64,000 nt of DNA, from contig CAUZDW010000010.1 in NCBI GenBank assembly GCA_963578825.1, forward strand, positions 1 through 64,000, read 5' to 3'. Below the pieces are notes generated by a model, which was not told where the DNA came from, searched no databases, and was given only the letters and a program-made list of their open reading frames with translations. Below are positions 1-8,089 of the stretch, in pieces; position 1 is the stretch's first letter, and every line of letters starts with the position of its first letter. Origin of the DNA: JAJDNS01 sp963578825. GTDB taxonomy: Bacteria; Acidobacteriota; Vicinamibacteria; Fen-336. The translations under genes and the position numbers were made by a program.

Positions 1-685
1 GCTGCTCGTCGATCGGACGGTGCCGATTCCGTCGACACCATTCCGAGATGCGATGCATCGTCCTGGTGAAACGACTCCGGGCCGTTTTCTGCTTCACCAC
101 CCAGACTCCCTTGAGAGAGCGACCCCAGTGATAGTTGAAACCCAGGAAGTTCCCCGCGATGACGTGATTGGACGAGCCAAGCAGCCGGATGGCAGTCCCC
201 GGGGAACGGTTGATAACGAGCCCTCGGATCGTGCTCCCCGAGCTGCCGAACTGCAGGCTGAGGGTGTTGGCGCCACCCGACGTTGCGTTCAGCTCGATGA
301 CCGGCGCGAAGGGGGCTGCGGCCACGAGGCCCGGCTGCGTGGTGCCGTCGATGGTCACGACGGTCGTGATAGCCGGATAGGCCGAGGCGGGGGTGATCGT
401 CTTCGCGCCGGCCGGGGCGATGTTGAAGTTGATGATGTCGGCGCCGGCCAGGGCGTTGGCCTCCTGGATGGCGGCGCGGAGGGTGCGGACGGCGCCGGCG
501 GTCAGGCAGAACGTGTCGCCCGGGCTGGCGTCGGGCCCATCGCCGATGTTGTTGACGACGAAGGTCGCGGCGTGGGCGGATCCAGCCAGAAGAGACAATC
601 CGAGCGCCAGCGCCCCGAGCCGGGCTAGGGTGGCGAGGGACTGGCGCTCGCTCCACTCTGCCGGCGCTTTCCGTCGCCGATGCAT
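1..685 (-). CDS. CSLREA-domain secreted protein, 5' part (runs off the left edge)
   Basis: The reading frame is open from an ATG at 685 through base 1, so only the N-terminal 228 residues are present. It begins with a basic stretch and a hydrophobic segment ending in GSAHA, a typical Sec signal peptide. The mature protein starts TFVVNNIGDGPDA and continues with a cysteine and RTLRAAIQEANAL, the hallmark of the CSLREA domain found at the head of large exported right-handed beta-helix proteins. The following sequence (TIDGTTQPG, then SSGSTIRGLVINR) is the usual start of such a parallel beta-helix. The role is probably at the cell surface or secreted; substrate unknown. No start closer to the hydrophobic segment looks better. 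The C-terminal part lies outside the window. Confidence 0.8.
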   Translation of the reverse strand, partial: MHRRRKAPAEWSERQSLATLARLGALALGLSLLAGSAHAATFVVNNIGDGPDASPGDTFCLTAGAVRTLRAAIQEANALAGADIINFNIAPAGAKTITPASAYPAITTVVTIDGTTQPGLVAAAPFAPVIELNATSGGANTLSLQFGSSGSTIRGLVINRSPGTAIRLLGSSNHVIAGNFLGFNYHWGRSLKGVWVVKQKTARSRFTRTMHRISEWCRRNRHRPIDEQ

Positions 686-1010
686 TCCCTGCCTTCTCCC
701 AAACCCTGGTCCCTCGCCGTTTGTTGGCCGAGCGAGAGACCGCGGACTCTACCAGGGGTCAAGGTGCGCAAAAGGCGAGCCGGCCGGCGACGTATTCTGA
801 GAATTCCCGGAACTTCTTTCATTTGAATGTGATGGGGAGACAAGACGGGTTCTCCCAGCGGAGTCACGGCAGGCGAGCCGAGTTGTTGCCAACCTGTGCT
901 CCGGAATCTGGACCAAGGTGCGCCGGGCTGCCCAGGGGGCCAATGGCGACGTCTCCCCCGAAAGGGGCCCTGGCCCGGGGACACGGCCCGTCCAGAGATG
1001 CCCGCCGGGG
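686..1010. other. Intergenic region, no gene recognised
   Basis: This gap of about 325 bases lies between the start of the CSLREA gene and the end of mobA, both on the minus strand. On that strand an extended -10-like TGGTAGAGT (revcomp of 752-760) lies upstream of the CSLREA gene, without a convincing -35. A short CCCC-GAAA-GGGG stem-loop near 955-966 sits just downstream of mobA but lacks a T run, so it is not called a terminator. No RNA gene was recognised. Confidence 0.5.
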
Positions 1011-1601
1011 TCACTGTCTCAGAGGGAGCGCTCGTGCCCGCTCGTAGTCCTCGGGGGCGTTGACGTTCAGGAAGAGCTCGGCCGGATCACCGAATGGCGC
1101 GAGCTCGTCGGAGCCGACCTCCCGCACGCGGACGTCGGGCCAGAAGACCGTCATCTTCAAGTCCCCGGCCGCGATGCGTCGGCGCACAGGCTCCAGACAC
1201 GTCGCGCCGTAAAGGGCGCACAGCGGCTCGGGGCCTCGAGGCGAGACGGGTACCACTGCGTCGGCGGCTCCCGTGAGCGCTACGAGTCGCTCGAGCAGCC
1301 GTGAAGGGACCAGCGGAAGATCGACGCCCAACAGGAGTGCCGCCCGCCCGGGCGCACTTTCGAGGGCGGCAAGTAAGCCGGCCAGGGGTCCCTGGTCCGG
1401 CGCAGCGTCCAGATGCTCGGCGACCTCGCGGTCCGTGTATCGGCGCTCGGCTCCAGGGAGGATGCCGACCTCATCCACCACCCCGCTGAGCCGCGCGAGC
1501 GCGTGGCCCAGCAAGTCGGTGTCGCCCCACGGCAACAGCGCCTTGTCCTGCCCCATCCTCCGGCTCCGGCCCCCGGCCACGGCGAAGCCGACGGTGCTCA
1601 T
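1011..1601 (-). CDS. mobA: MobA-like molybdenum cofactor guanylyltransferase
   Basis: A 196-residue protein that opens directly with the nucleotide-binding signature VAGGRSRRMGQDKALLPW, the MobA form of the GT-A nucleotidyltransferase loop. GVDLPLV near residue 95 matches the acidic metal-binding strand (CDMP in Escherichia coli). MobA transfers GMP to molybdopterin to make the guanine dinucleotide cofactor for DMSO-reductase-type enzymes. The start is fixed by an ATGA overlap with the preceding DUF4442 gene. No moa or moe genes or molybdoenzymes are in the window. Because the gene is coupled to a CDP-alcohol phosphotransferase, an alternative reading is a relaxed nucleotidyltransferase that activates a phospho-alcohol head group. 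The motif favours MobA. Confidence 0.75.
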   Translation of the reverse strand: MSTVGFAVAGGRSRRMGQDKALLPWGDTDLLGHALARLSGVVDEVGILPGAERRYTDREVAEHLDAAPDQGPLAGLLAALESAPGRAALLLGVDLPLVPSRLLERLVALTGAADAVVPVSPRGPEPLCALYGATCLEPVRRRIAAGDLKMTVFWPDVRVREVGSDELAPFGDPAELFLNVNAPEDYERARALPLRQ

Positions 1602-2095
1602 CCGCGGATTCGCTTCTTGAAGGACCAGGTGATCTCCATCTCGGCAGCGACGGCGCCGGACTCGTCCCGCCCGACGGGGTGCCCGACGAAGAGCTCGGGC
1701 TCGTCGGACGAGGCGGCCTTCTCGATGGCGGCCCGCATCCCGGCCACGTCCTCGAACGCGAAGACGGAAGGCCCCACGATCTTCTTCGAGTACGTCGCAC
1801 GGAGGCTCACGACGAGCACGGCCACCGAGGCAGGGGCGTCGGCCAGCAGGACGAGCGCCGGGGCTCCCGTGGACATCTCGGCCGCCATCGCTTGCGCGGC
1901 GAAGTAGGTGGAGCGGAAGGGGTTTTGCGTCCGCCATCCTCCGGGGAGCCGGACGGAGCAGCCTGTCTCGTCGAGCCGGACCACCCGCAGACCCGCAAAG
2001 GCCGCCAGAGGCAGCATCTTCCACATCCACAACGTCATCGGAAGACGCCCCAGCACCTGACGCCGCAGCCGCTCCGCCTTCGGGCCGAAGCTCAT
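1598..2095 (-). CDS. DUF4442 hotdog-fold (thioesterase-like) protein
   Basis: A 165-residue protein that I assign to DUF4442, a hotdog-fold family resembling acyl-CoA thioesterases. The assignment rests on the central FRSTYFAAQAMAAEMSTG, which corresponds to the long hotdog helix, and on the strand pattern that follows (ATYSKKI, then MEITWSFKK at the C-terminus). No catalytic residue can be asserted. Its ATG overlaps the stop of the upstream CDP-alcohol phosphotransferase, and its stop overlaps the mobA start, so all three are translationally coupled. A lipid or acyl-thioester role would fit the phospholipid-type neighbour; this is inference. Confidence 0.65.
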   Translation of the reverse strand: MSFGPKAERLRRQVLGRLPMTLWMWKMLPLAAFAGLRVVRLDETGCSVRLPGGWRTQNPFRSTYFAAQAMAAEMSTGAPALVLLADAPASVAVLVVSLRATYSKKIVGPSVFAFEDVAGMRAAIEKAASSDEPELFVGHPVGRDESGAVAAEMEITWSFKKRIRG

Positions 2096-2739
2096 GCGTC
2101 GTCCTTCTCGTCCTCGTGGGGGGGGGGAAGGTTGCCCCAGCCCCGCTTCAGCTCGACGTATGTGTAGATGACACGCTGGATGGCGGTGATGTTGGACAGC
2201 ACCGCGATGATCCAGAGCACTGCCACCATCTTGTTCAACAGAGCGCCCAGGATCAGGAGCACCACTCGCTCGGGACGCTCCATGAGCCCCACGGTGCATC
2301 GGGGGATCAGGCTCTCTGCTCGGGCGCGTGCATACGACGTCATGAAGCCGCCAAAGGCCGCCACCCAGACGAGCACCATCAGGAGCGTCTCGTCGAGCCT
2401 CGCGTAGAGGATCATCAGGCCCAGGTAGAGCAAGCCGTCCGAGTACCGGTCCATCGTCGAGTCGAGGTACGCGCCGAAACGTGTTTCGCGGCCCCGAAGG
2501 CGGGCGACGCGCCCGTCGAGCATGTCGAACGCCGCGCCGGCAATCGCCACGAGACCCCCGACGCGGAGCATGGCCGGGCTGACGTATCCCGGACCGCCTG
2601 CGAGCGCGAAGAAGGCACACGCCACACCGTTGAGCACGAGGCCCGTGATCGTCAGAACGTCCGGGCTGATCCGGGCGAGGGCCCGCACCAGCGCGTCGAG
2701 GGGCCGCGCGAGGGCCGCTCCGATCCTGGCGGTGAGCAT
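2092..2739 (-). CDS. CDP-alcohol phosphatidyltransferase family membrane enzyme
   Basis: A 215-residue integral membrane protein with about six hydrophobic segments. The family signature is complete: DMLDGRVARLRG near residue 73, then GAYLDSTMDR, giving the D-x2-D-G-x2-A-R ... G-x3-D-x3-D metal and CDP-binding motif. Such enzymes transfer a phospho-group from a CDP-alcohol to an acceptor alcohol, for example phosphatidylglycerophosphate, phosphatidylinositol-phosphate or di-inositol-phosphate synthase. The acceptor cannot be read from sequence. The protein ends in a charged EDEKDDA tail. It is first in a coupled trio with the DUF4442 and mobA-like genes. Confidence 0.85.
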   Translation of the reverse strand: MLTARIGAALARPLDALVRALARISPDVLTITGLVLNGVACAFFALAGGPGYVSPAMLRVGGLVAIAGAAFDMLDGRVARLRGRETRFGAYLDSTMDRYSDGLLYLGLMILYARLDETLLMVLVWVAAFGGFMTSYARARAESLIPRCTVGLMERPERVVLLILGALLNKMVAVLWIIAVLSNITAIQRVIYTYVELKRGWGNLPPPHEDEKDDA

Positions 2740-2828
2740 GGCGGTCGCCCTTCGAAGGCCGTCCTCCAGGGCGGCGGCGAGTCTATGCCCGGCCCCTCGG
2801 GGGAGTCAAACTCTCCGCGTCAGCCCGA

Positions 2829-3221
2829 TCAATCGCGGATCACGACGACCCGTGAGCCCGCCCCCGCCGCCGCGGCCAGTCCCACGTCCGTATCCGGATG
2901 CCGGTTTCCCGGGCTCCTGTGGGCGTACATCATGTGGAGCGCGATGGGCGCACCTGAATACGCCTGTTCTCGCGTGAGATAGCCCGGAGCACTCACTGTG
3001 ACCCTGTCCCCGGAGCTCACGGTGGCGGGGGTGGCCTCGGCCTGGAGCGCCGCCTCGCTCCAGCCGTCGATCACCGCCGGGGCAACCGGCTGGTTTGCCG
3101 GGGTTGGCGTGGGCGTGGGACGGGGCGTGGGGGAGGGAGTCGAAGGCGATGACGACCCGCCGCACGCCGGGCCGAGAAACAGGAGCGCTGCGACAGGGAG
3201 CAAGAGTGCTGTTCGCCTCAT
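2829..3221 (-). CDS. Small proline-rich lipoprotein
   Basis: A 130-residue protein with a signal sequence ending in the lipobox LFLGPAC, so it should be lipidated at that cysteine. A linker of repeated Pro-Thr follows (TPSPTPRPTPTPTP), then a small domain of about 90 residues that I do not recognise. The ATG at 3221 is preferred over an in-frame GTG at 3245 because a GAGG lies at ribosome-binding distance and the signal peptide then starts MRRT. The gene lies between the TonB-receptor gene and the phosphotransferase trio. The domain includes SSGDRVTVSAPGY, possibly a beta-sandwich or sugar-binding fold; this is a guess. Confidence 0.6.
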   Translation of the reverse strand: MRRTALLLPVAALLFLGPACGGSSSPSTPSPTPRPTPTPTPANQPVAPAVIDGWSEAALQAEATPATVSSGDRVTVSAPGYLTREQAYSGAPIALHMMYAHRSPGNRHPDTDVGLAAAAGAGSRVVVIRD

Positions 3222-3271
3222 CCCGTGCCTCGCGTCGCCCCGCACAAGACCAGCCTAACCTGCCGGGGCGT

Positions 3272-5311
3272 TCACCTTGGTGCAGGCGAGTGGCCGCGGT
3301 GATCCCAACCAAAGCCGACCCAGAACGACCGGGGTGGGCCCGGGAAGCCGATCAAGCTCTCGTAGCCCCGATCCGACAGGTTGTCGAGCCGCGCCCGCAC
3401 GGTCCAGTCCCCGAGAAACCGCCACGAGCCGGCGAGGCCCAGGACGCTGTAGCTCGGCACCCGGGTCTCGTCGGGAACGGGGATCTGGCGGTCGAGATAG
3501 TGTGAGACCGCTCGGGCGTCGAGGCGCAGGCTCAGACCCTCGGCCGGCTGCCACGTGAGGCTCCCCCCGCCGAGCCAGCTTGGCTCGCGCAGGAGCGGAG
3601 CCCCCGAGAGGTCCTTCGCATCGAGATACGTGGCCTCGACCGCGATCCGGAGTGTTTCGTGAAGCTGCCAGCGAGCGGTCATCTCCACCCCCTGGGTCCG
3701 CACTCGGGCGCGGTTGACGTGAAGGAAGGCGTCGAAATCGAAGTCGACGAGATCCTTGTACTCCTGGAGGAAGACCGCCGCCCCCAGCGTCAGCCCGGCC
3801 GAGCGGAAGCCGTGCTCGAGAGCGATCTCGCCGCCCACCGTCCGCTCCGGCTTCAAGTCGGGGTTGCCGCCGAGGGCAGGAGGGCTCGCCAGGGCGAAGA
3901 AGCTCGGCAGCTTCGTGGCACGGCCCCCCGAGGCCCGGAGCCGCGTTGCGCCAGAGCCCGGGCTCCACACGATTCCCAGGTGCGGGTTCAGCTGAGGCCC
4001 CAGGCCCGAGGCGCCGTCGAGCCGGAGGGCGATCTCGTACAGGAACGTGCCGCGCTCGTGGCGGAAGGCCCCGAAGACGCCCCCGCTCACACGGTTCTCT
4101 TCGTAGTCCCCGGGCACGAGGCCTCCGAACTCCGGGGGCAGCTTCAGGAGGCTCGAGTTCTTCGCCCACTCGCCCTCACCCGAGGCGCCGACGTCGATCT
4201 GTGTGCGGTCCGCTCGTCGAACGGGCACGAGCCAGCTCAGACGTAGCCGGGTGTAGATCGTCGACTCGTCCGACTCGGGCACGACGGGCGGGATGGCCGG
4301 CGTGAGCCGATCCTGCGCTCGCCGGGACAGACCGGCACTCAAGACGTGCCCACCCCCATTCGACTCGCCCAGCTTCAGGCGAGCACCGAGAGCGAGATCA
4401 TGGTGCTCCGTGTGGCGCACCTCTCCTGTCCCGAATACGGGTCCTCCGGAGCCGTCGGCGTAGTCGTCCTGCTCGCCCGTGGCGAAGCGCGCGGTGAGGG
4501 CGAGCACCGCGTCCGCCCCGAGGGCGAGGTCGGTGTTTGCCCAGATGTCGATCTGCTCGAAGCGATCGCGCGCGATGCGGAACCGCTCCTGGTCGTAGCT
4601 GACGCCCGCCGACCAGCCTCCCTCTCCAGCAGGCCCCGAAACACGCGCGAAACCCCGTCGCAGGTCGGCGTTGCCGAGCTCGGCTCCGACGGCCGCTCGC
4701 AGGGGCCCGGGGCCGCCCCGTGGGGAGAAGAGCTGCACCACTCCCGAGAGGCTGCTCATCCCATAGAAGGAGCTCCGCGGACCGCGCACCACCTCGGCGC
4801 GGTCGATGAGACCTCGAGGAAGCTCCTCGAGATTGACGGCCCCGCCCTGTCGGTCCGTCGTGTCGTTGAGCGGGATCCCGTCGAGGAGGATCAGGGTGAA
4901 GTTCGGATCGCCTCCCCGGATCCACGCGTGGGTGATCCCGGACCGCCCGCCGGTGGGCAGGAGGTTGAGGCCCGGCACCTCGCGCAGAACCTCGGTGCCG
5001 CTCCGCGCTTCCGAAGCTGCGAGCTCTTCGCCGGTAATGACCGTGACCGACCCCGAGGAGGACGACACCGGACGGGCGGTGACCGTCGTCGTCTCGTAGA
5101 AGACCGGCGTGTCAGCCGGCTCCGCTGGCTCGCTCGAGTCGCTGCCCTCGACCGGTTCCGCCGTCGTATGTTCGGTTTCCGAAGGCCCGTCCTGGCGGGG
5201 GTCCGCCACCCTCGTCGCCGCCCCAGCGGCTTCGGGTGCGTCACGAGCCGCGGAGGACAGCGGTGAGAGAGCGAGGGACCCGATCGTGAGGCCTGTCCAG
5301 AAGCGACGCAT
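3272..5311 (-). CDS. TonB-dependent outer-membrane receptor (BtuB/vitamin-type)
   Basis: A 679-residue receptor with an N-terminal signal peptide and a Glu/Pro/Ser-rich linker that ends in a TonB-box-like FYETTTVTA. The plug domain follows: EVLREVPGLNLLPTGG, the conserved WIRGGDPNFTLILLDGIPL and EVVRGPRSSFYGMSSLSGVV. The rest is a 22-strand-type barrel, ending NLSDRGYESLIGFPGPPRS and a C-terminal stretch with aromatic residues. It resembles the BtuB/CirA class; the ligand (corrinoid, siderophore or carbohydrate) is not determinable. An ATG at 5311 and a GTG two codons upstream are both possible starts. No ExbB/D or TonB genes are near. Confidence 0.85.
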   Translation of the reverse strand: MRRFWTGLTIGSLALSPLSSAARDAPEAAGAATRVADPRQDGPSETEHTTAEPVEGSDSSEPAEPADTPVFYETTTVTARPVSSSSGSVTVITGEELAASEARSGTEVLREVPGLNLLPTGGRSGITHAWIRGGDPNFTLILLDGIPLNDTTDRQGGAVNLEELPRGLIDRAEVVRGPRSSFYGMSSLSGVVQLFSPRGGPGPLRAAVGAELGNADLRRGFARVSGPAGEGGWSAGVSYDQERFRIARDRFEQIDIWANTDLALGADAVLALTARFATGEQDDYADGSGGPVFGTGEVRHTEHHDLALGARLKLGESNGGGHVLSAGLSRRAQDRLTPAIPPVVPESDESTIYTRLRLSWLVPVRRADRTQIDVGASGEGEWAKNSSLLKLPPEFGGLVPGDYEENRVSGGVFGAFRHERGTFLYEIALRLDGASGLGPQLNPHLGIVWSPGSGATRLRASGGRATKLPSFFALASPPALGGNPDLKPERTVGGEIALEHGFRSAGLTLGAAVFLQEYKDLVDFDFDAFLHVNRARVRTQGVEMTARWQLHETLRIAVEATYLDAKDLSGAPLLREPSWLGGGSLTWQPAEGLSLRLDARAVSHYLDRQIPVPDETRVPSYSVLGLAGSWRFLGDWTVRARLDNLSDRGYESLIGFPGPPRSFWVGFGWDHRGHSPAPR

Positions 5312-5356
5312 CCTCACATCATAACGGCAAGTCCCCGGACACCCCGGCCCCGCTCC

Positions 5357-6437
5357 TCAGTCGGCGCAGATCCGGTCGCGCCCTTCTCGCTTGGCCCGGT
5401 AGAGCAGCGCGTCCGCCCGGGCGAGGAGCAACTCGAGAGTCTGCTCGGGGTCGGTCGGATGCATCAGGGTCAGACCGATGCTCGCGGTGACGCGCGGGGC
5501 CGGCTTGCCCTCGACCCGCTCGGCTGGTGCGGCCAGGTGCCAGCGCACCCGCTCGGTGACCTGACGTGCCCCTGCCAGGTCCGTACCTGGCAGGGGCAGG
5601 CCGAACTCCTCGCCGCCCAGCCGTCCCGCGAGGTCGGTCTCCCGCACCGAGCTCTGGAGCACGGCGGCCGTCTCGACCAGCACCCGGTCCCCGGTCAGGT
5701 GGCCGTAGTTGTCGTTCACCAACTTGAAATGGTCGAGATCGACGATGGCGAGGGCCAGGGGCTGACCCTGGCGGCGGAGTCGCTTGAGCTCCTCGACCAG
5801 CTCCGTCAACCCCACGCCCTGCTGCTGGATGAAGAGCCGGCCCTTCGACTCGCACAGGGCTCCGAAAGCGGAGTCCGGCTTCCAGATCGTGAGGTCTTCT
5901 GCCTCAAAGGGCAGAGGCCCGTTCGATGACGGCGTCGCGGACTTCGCCCGCCAACGGAACAACCGCAACCACGACTGGAAGAAGACGCCGTCGGGTCGCC
6001 CCTTGATGATCCAGACGTCGCCGAACTCGCGGTCGCCCTCGGGGATCTGGTCCACGAGCGAGACGTAGCGCAGCCGGCCCTCGGGGTCGTGGTCGACGTA
6101 GCCCAGCTCGTTGACGCCGCCGACCAGAATCCGCCCGTGCACGTCCTCCCCGAGCGAGCGCACGATCCCGTTGCGAACCGGCACGCTCTGCCACGAGACC
6201 CCGCCGTACTCGTGGACGCCGCTTTCCCCACCCACGTATGAGGAGACCCCGGCGGCTCTGATGGACCGCCCAGGCCCTGGGTTTGGCCGCGTCGTATTCA
6301 CGCGCGCTGATGTTCTGGATCGGCAGCCTGCCCGCACCAAGAGCGAGCGCGGGCAAAAGCAATACGCCCAGGAGGATGCCCAGAACGGCGCTCGCTCCAA
6401 GGCCCGATAGTCTGGCGACGCGAAGCCGATCTCTCAG
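5357..6437 (-). pseudogene. Broken two-component-propeller sensor / GGDEF diguanylate cyclase
   Basis: The N-terminal frame (hydrophobic signal segment, then IQNISAREYDAAKPRAWAVH) is the typical start of a Reg_prop beta-propeller sensor. It continues in a different frame as GGESGVHEYGGVSWQSVP, so one extra base near 6237 has shifted the frame. The propeller stops abruptly at IQQQGVGL, and the sequence passes directly into the middle of a GGDEF domain (LALAIVDLDHFKLVNDNYGH, then RLGGEEF). The Y_Y_Y domain, the membrane anchor and the DxLTxLxNRR start of the GGDEF domain are missing. In an intact relative the protein would synthesise cyclic di-GMP in response to a periplasmic signal. No ATG, GTG or TTG lies upstream of the TTG at 6362; the frame is open to 6437. 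Confidence 0.7.
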
Positions 6438-6628
6438 TCACATCCCCATTCAGGCGTCGGCGAGCGGGTTCCGCCGCCTGAGCCTGGCAAACCGCGAGAA
6501 GCCCCCGTCCGTGGAGTGGAGGGTCGCTCCGTCGTGATGTTCTGCCATGAGCAGCGAGATATCCACAAGGCCGAGTGGAAGAGCGAGTGGCTTGCCGCCA
6601 TCGAGGCTCCCGAGGTCGGCCCGGGCTC

Positions 6629-8080
6629 CTAGGCCCTTCGGGGCTCCTGGGCGAGAGGACCGGCGGCGCGGCCGAGGGCGAAGTCGAAGTGGTCCCGTGC
6701 GTTGAAGAACGAGACGTTGGCCACCAGCCGTCCCAGGGCCTCCCGATCGTCCGGGAGGTGCCCGCGGCGCACCTCCGCGCCGAGGATCCGGCACAGCAGG
6801 CGCCGGAAGTAGTCGTGGCGCGAGTACGAGAGGAAGCTACGAGAGTCGGTCACCATCCCGACGAATCGTGACAGGAGCCCCACGTTGGCGAGCATGCGCA
6901 TCTGGGCTTCCATCCCGTCGAGCTGGTCGAGGAACCACCAGGCCGATCCCCACTGCATCTTTCCGGGCACGCTGCCGTCCTGGTAGTTGCCCACCATCGT
7001 GGCGAAGACGGCGTTGTCGGTCGGGGTCACGTTGTAGAGGATCGTCTTCGCGAGCTGGTCCGTCTCGTCGAGGCGGTCGAGGAAGCGGGCCAGCGGCCGG
7101 GCCTGCTCGAAGTCGCCGATCGAGTCGTAGCCGCTGTCCGGCCCTAGGAGGCCGTGCATGCGCGTGCTGTTGTTCCTGAGAGCGCCCAGGTGGAACTGCT
7201 GCACCCATCCCCGCGCGTGGTCGAGGCGCGCCAGGCGGTGGAGGAGTGCGGCCTGGAAGCGGGGGACCTGGGCGGGCTCGAGCAGCCGGCCGGAGCGCAG
7301 GTGGTCGAAGGACGCGCTTGCCTCGGCGTCGGTGAGGTGCCCGGCGGGGAGCGCCTCGAGCCCGTGGTCCGAGGCCCGGCAACCGGCCTCGTGGAACGCC
7401 GTGTGACGTTGCTCGAGAGCCTGGAGGAAGGTCTCCCAGCTGGTCACCGCGACGGAAGAGGCTTTCTCCAGCCGCTCCACCCAGGCGTTCCACGAGGCCA
7501 CGTCCTCGACGAATAGGGCCTTGTCCGGTCGCCACGTGGGGTAGACGCGGGTCTCGGGCTCCTCGCGCGCGGCGAGGGTCGCGTGGGGTTCCAGGGTGTC
7601 CGTCGGGTCGTCGGTGGTGCAGACGACCGCCACCTTGAACTGTCGCAGCAGCCCCAGCGCCGTGAAGTCGGCCTCGCCGAGGCGCTCGTTGCACCGGTCG
7701 AAGATGGCCGGGGCGGTCGCCGGAGAGAGCGGCGCTTCGATCCCGAACGGCCGGAGGAGCTCCATGGCCGTCCAGTGGTAGAGCGGGTTGCCCAGGGTTT
7801 CGGGAACCGTTCGGGACCAGGCCTCGAACTTCTCCCAGTCGGGGGCGTCGCCCGAGCAGAACCGCTCGGGGATTCCGTTCGCGCGCATGGCCCGCCACTT
7901 GTAGTGGTCACCGTCGAGCCAGAGCTCGGTGATCGACCGGAACCGGTGGTCTGTCGCCATCGCCTCGGGCGAGAGGTGGCAGTGGTAGTCGATGATGGGG
8001 AGATCTTCCGCGACGCCGTGGAAGAGCTCCCGGGCGACCTCGGTCTCCAGGAGGAAGTCGTCTTGGATGAAGGAGGGCAT
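6629..8080 (-). CDS. uxaC: Uronate isomerase (glucuronate/galacturonate isomerase)
   Basis: A 483-residue member of the amidohydrolase superfamily, normal UxaC length. It interconverts D-glucuronate with D-fructuronate and D-galacturonate with D-tagaturonate, the first step of hexuronate breakdown in the cytoplasm. Diagnostic segments are IIDYHCHLSPEAMATDH near residue 30 (the metal-binding H-x-H) and the C-terminal VGMVTDSRSFLSYSRHDYFR typical of UxaC. A GAGGTCGACC stretch precedes the ATG. It is the last gene of a minus-strand operon that begins with the PmoA-like gene and includes a TRAP transporter, 9 bases after dctM. UxaE, encoded on the divergent arm, can act on its products. Confidence 0.93.
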   Translation of the reverse strand: MPSFIQDDFLLETEVARELFHGVAEDLPIIDYHCHLSPEAMATDHRFRSITELWLDGDHYKWRAMRANGIPERFCSGDAPDWEKFEAWSRTVPETLGNPLYHWTAMELLRPFGIEAPLSPATAPAIFDRCNERLGEADFTALGLLRQFKVAVVCTTDDPTDTLEPHATLAAREEPETRVYPTWRPDKALFVEDVASWNAWVERLEKASSVAVTSWETFLQALEQRHTAFHEAGCRASDHGLEALPAGHLTDAEASASFDHLRSGRLLEPAQVPRFQAALLHRLARLDHARGWVQQFHLGALRNNSTRMHGLLGPDSGYDSIGDFEQARPLARFLDRLDETDQLAKTILYNVTPTDNAVFATMVGNYQDGSVPGKMQWGSAWWFLDQLDGMEAQMRMLANVGLLSRFVGMVTDSRSFLSYSRHDYFRRLLCRILGAEVRRGHLPDDREALGRLVANVSFFNARDHFDFALGRAAGPLAQEPRRA

Positions 8081-8089
8081 GGTCGACCT

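Noticed and set aside
955..966. Terminator after mobA (CCCC-GAAA-GGGG hairpin)
   Set aside because: Four-pair stem and no T run on the minus strand.
6440..6631. Possible C-terminal gene fragment on the plus strand (contains VVMFCHEQRDIHKAEW)
   Set aside because: An open frame of about 60 codons with no recognisable family, no start and no supporting context.
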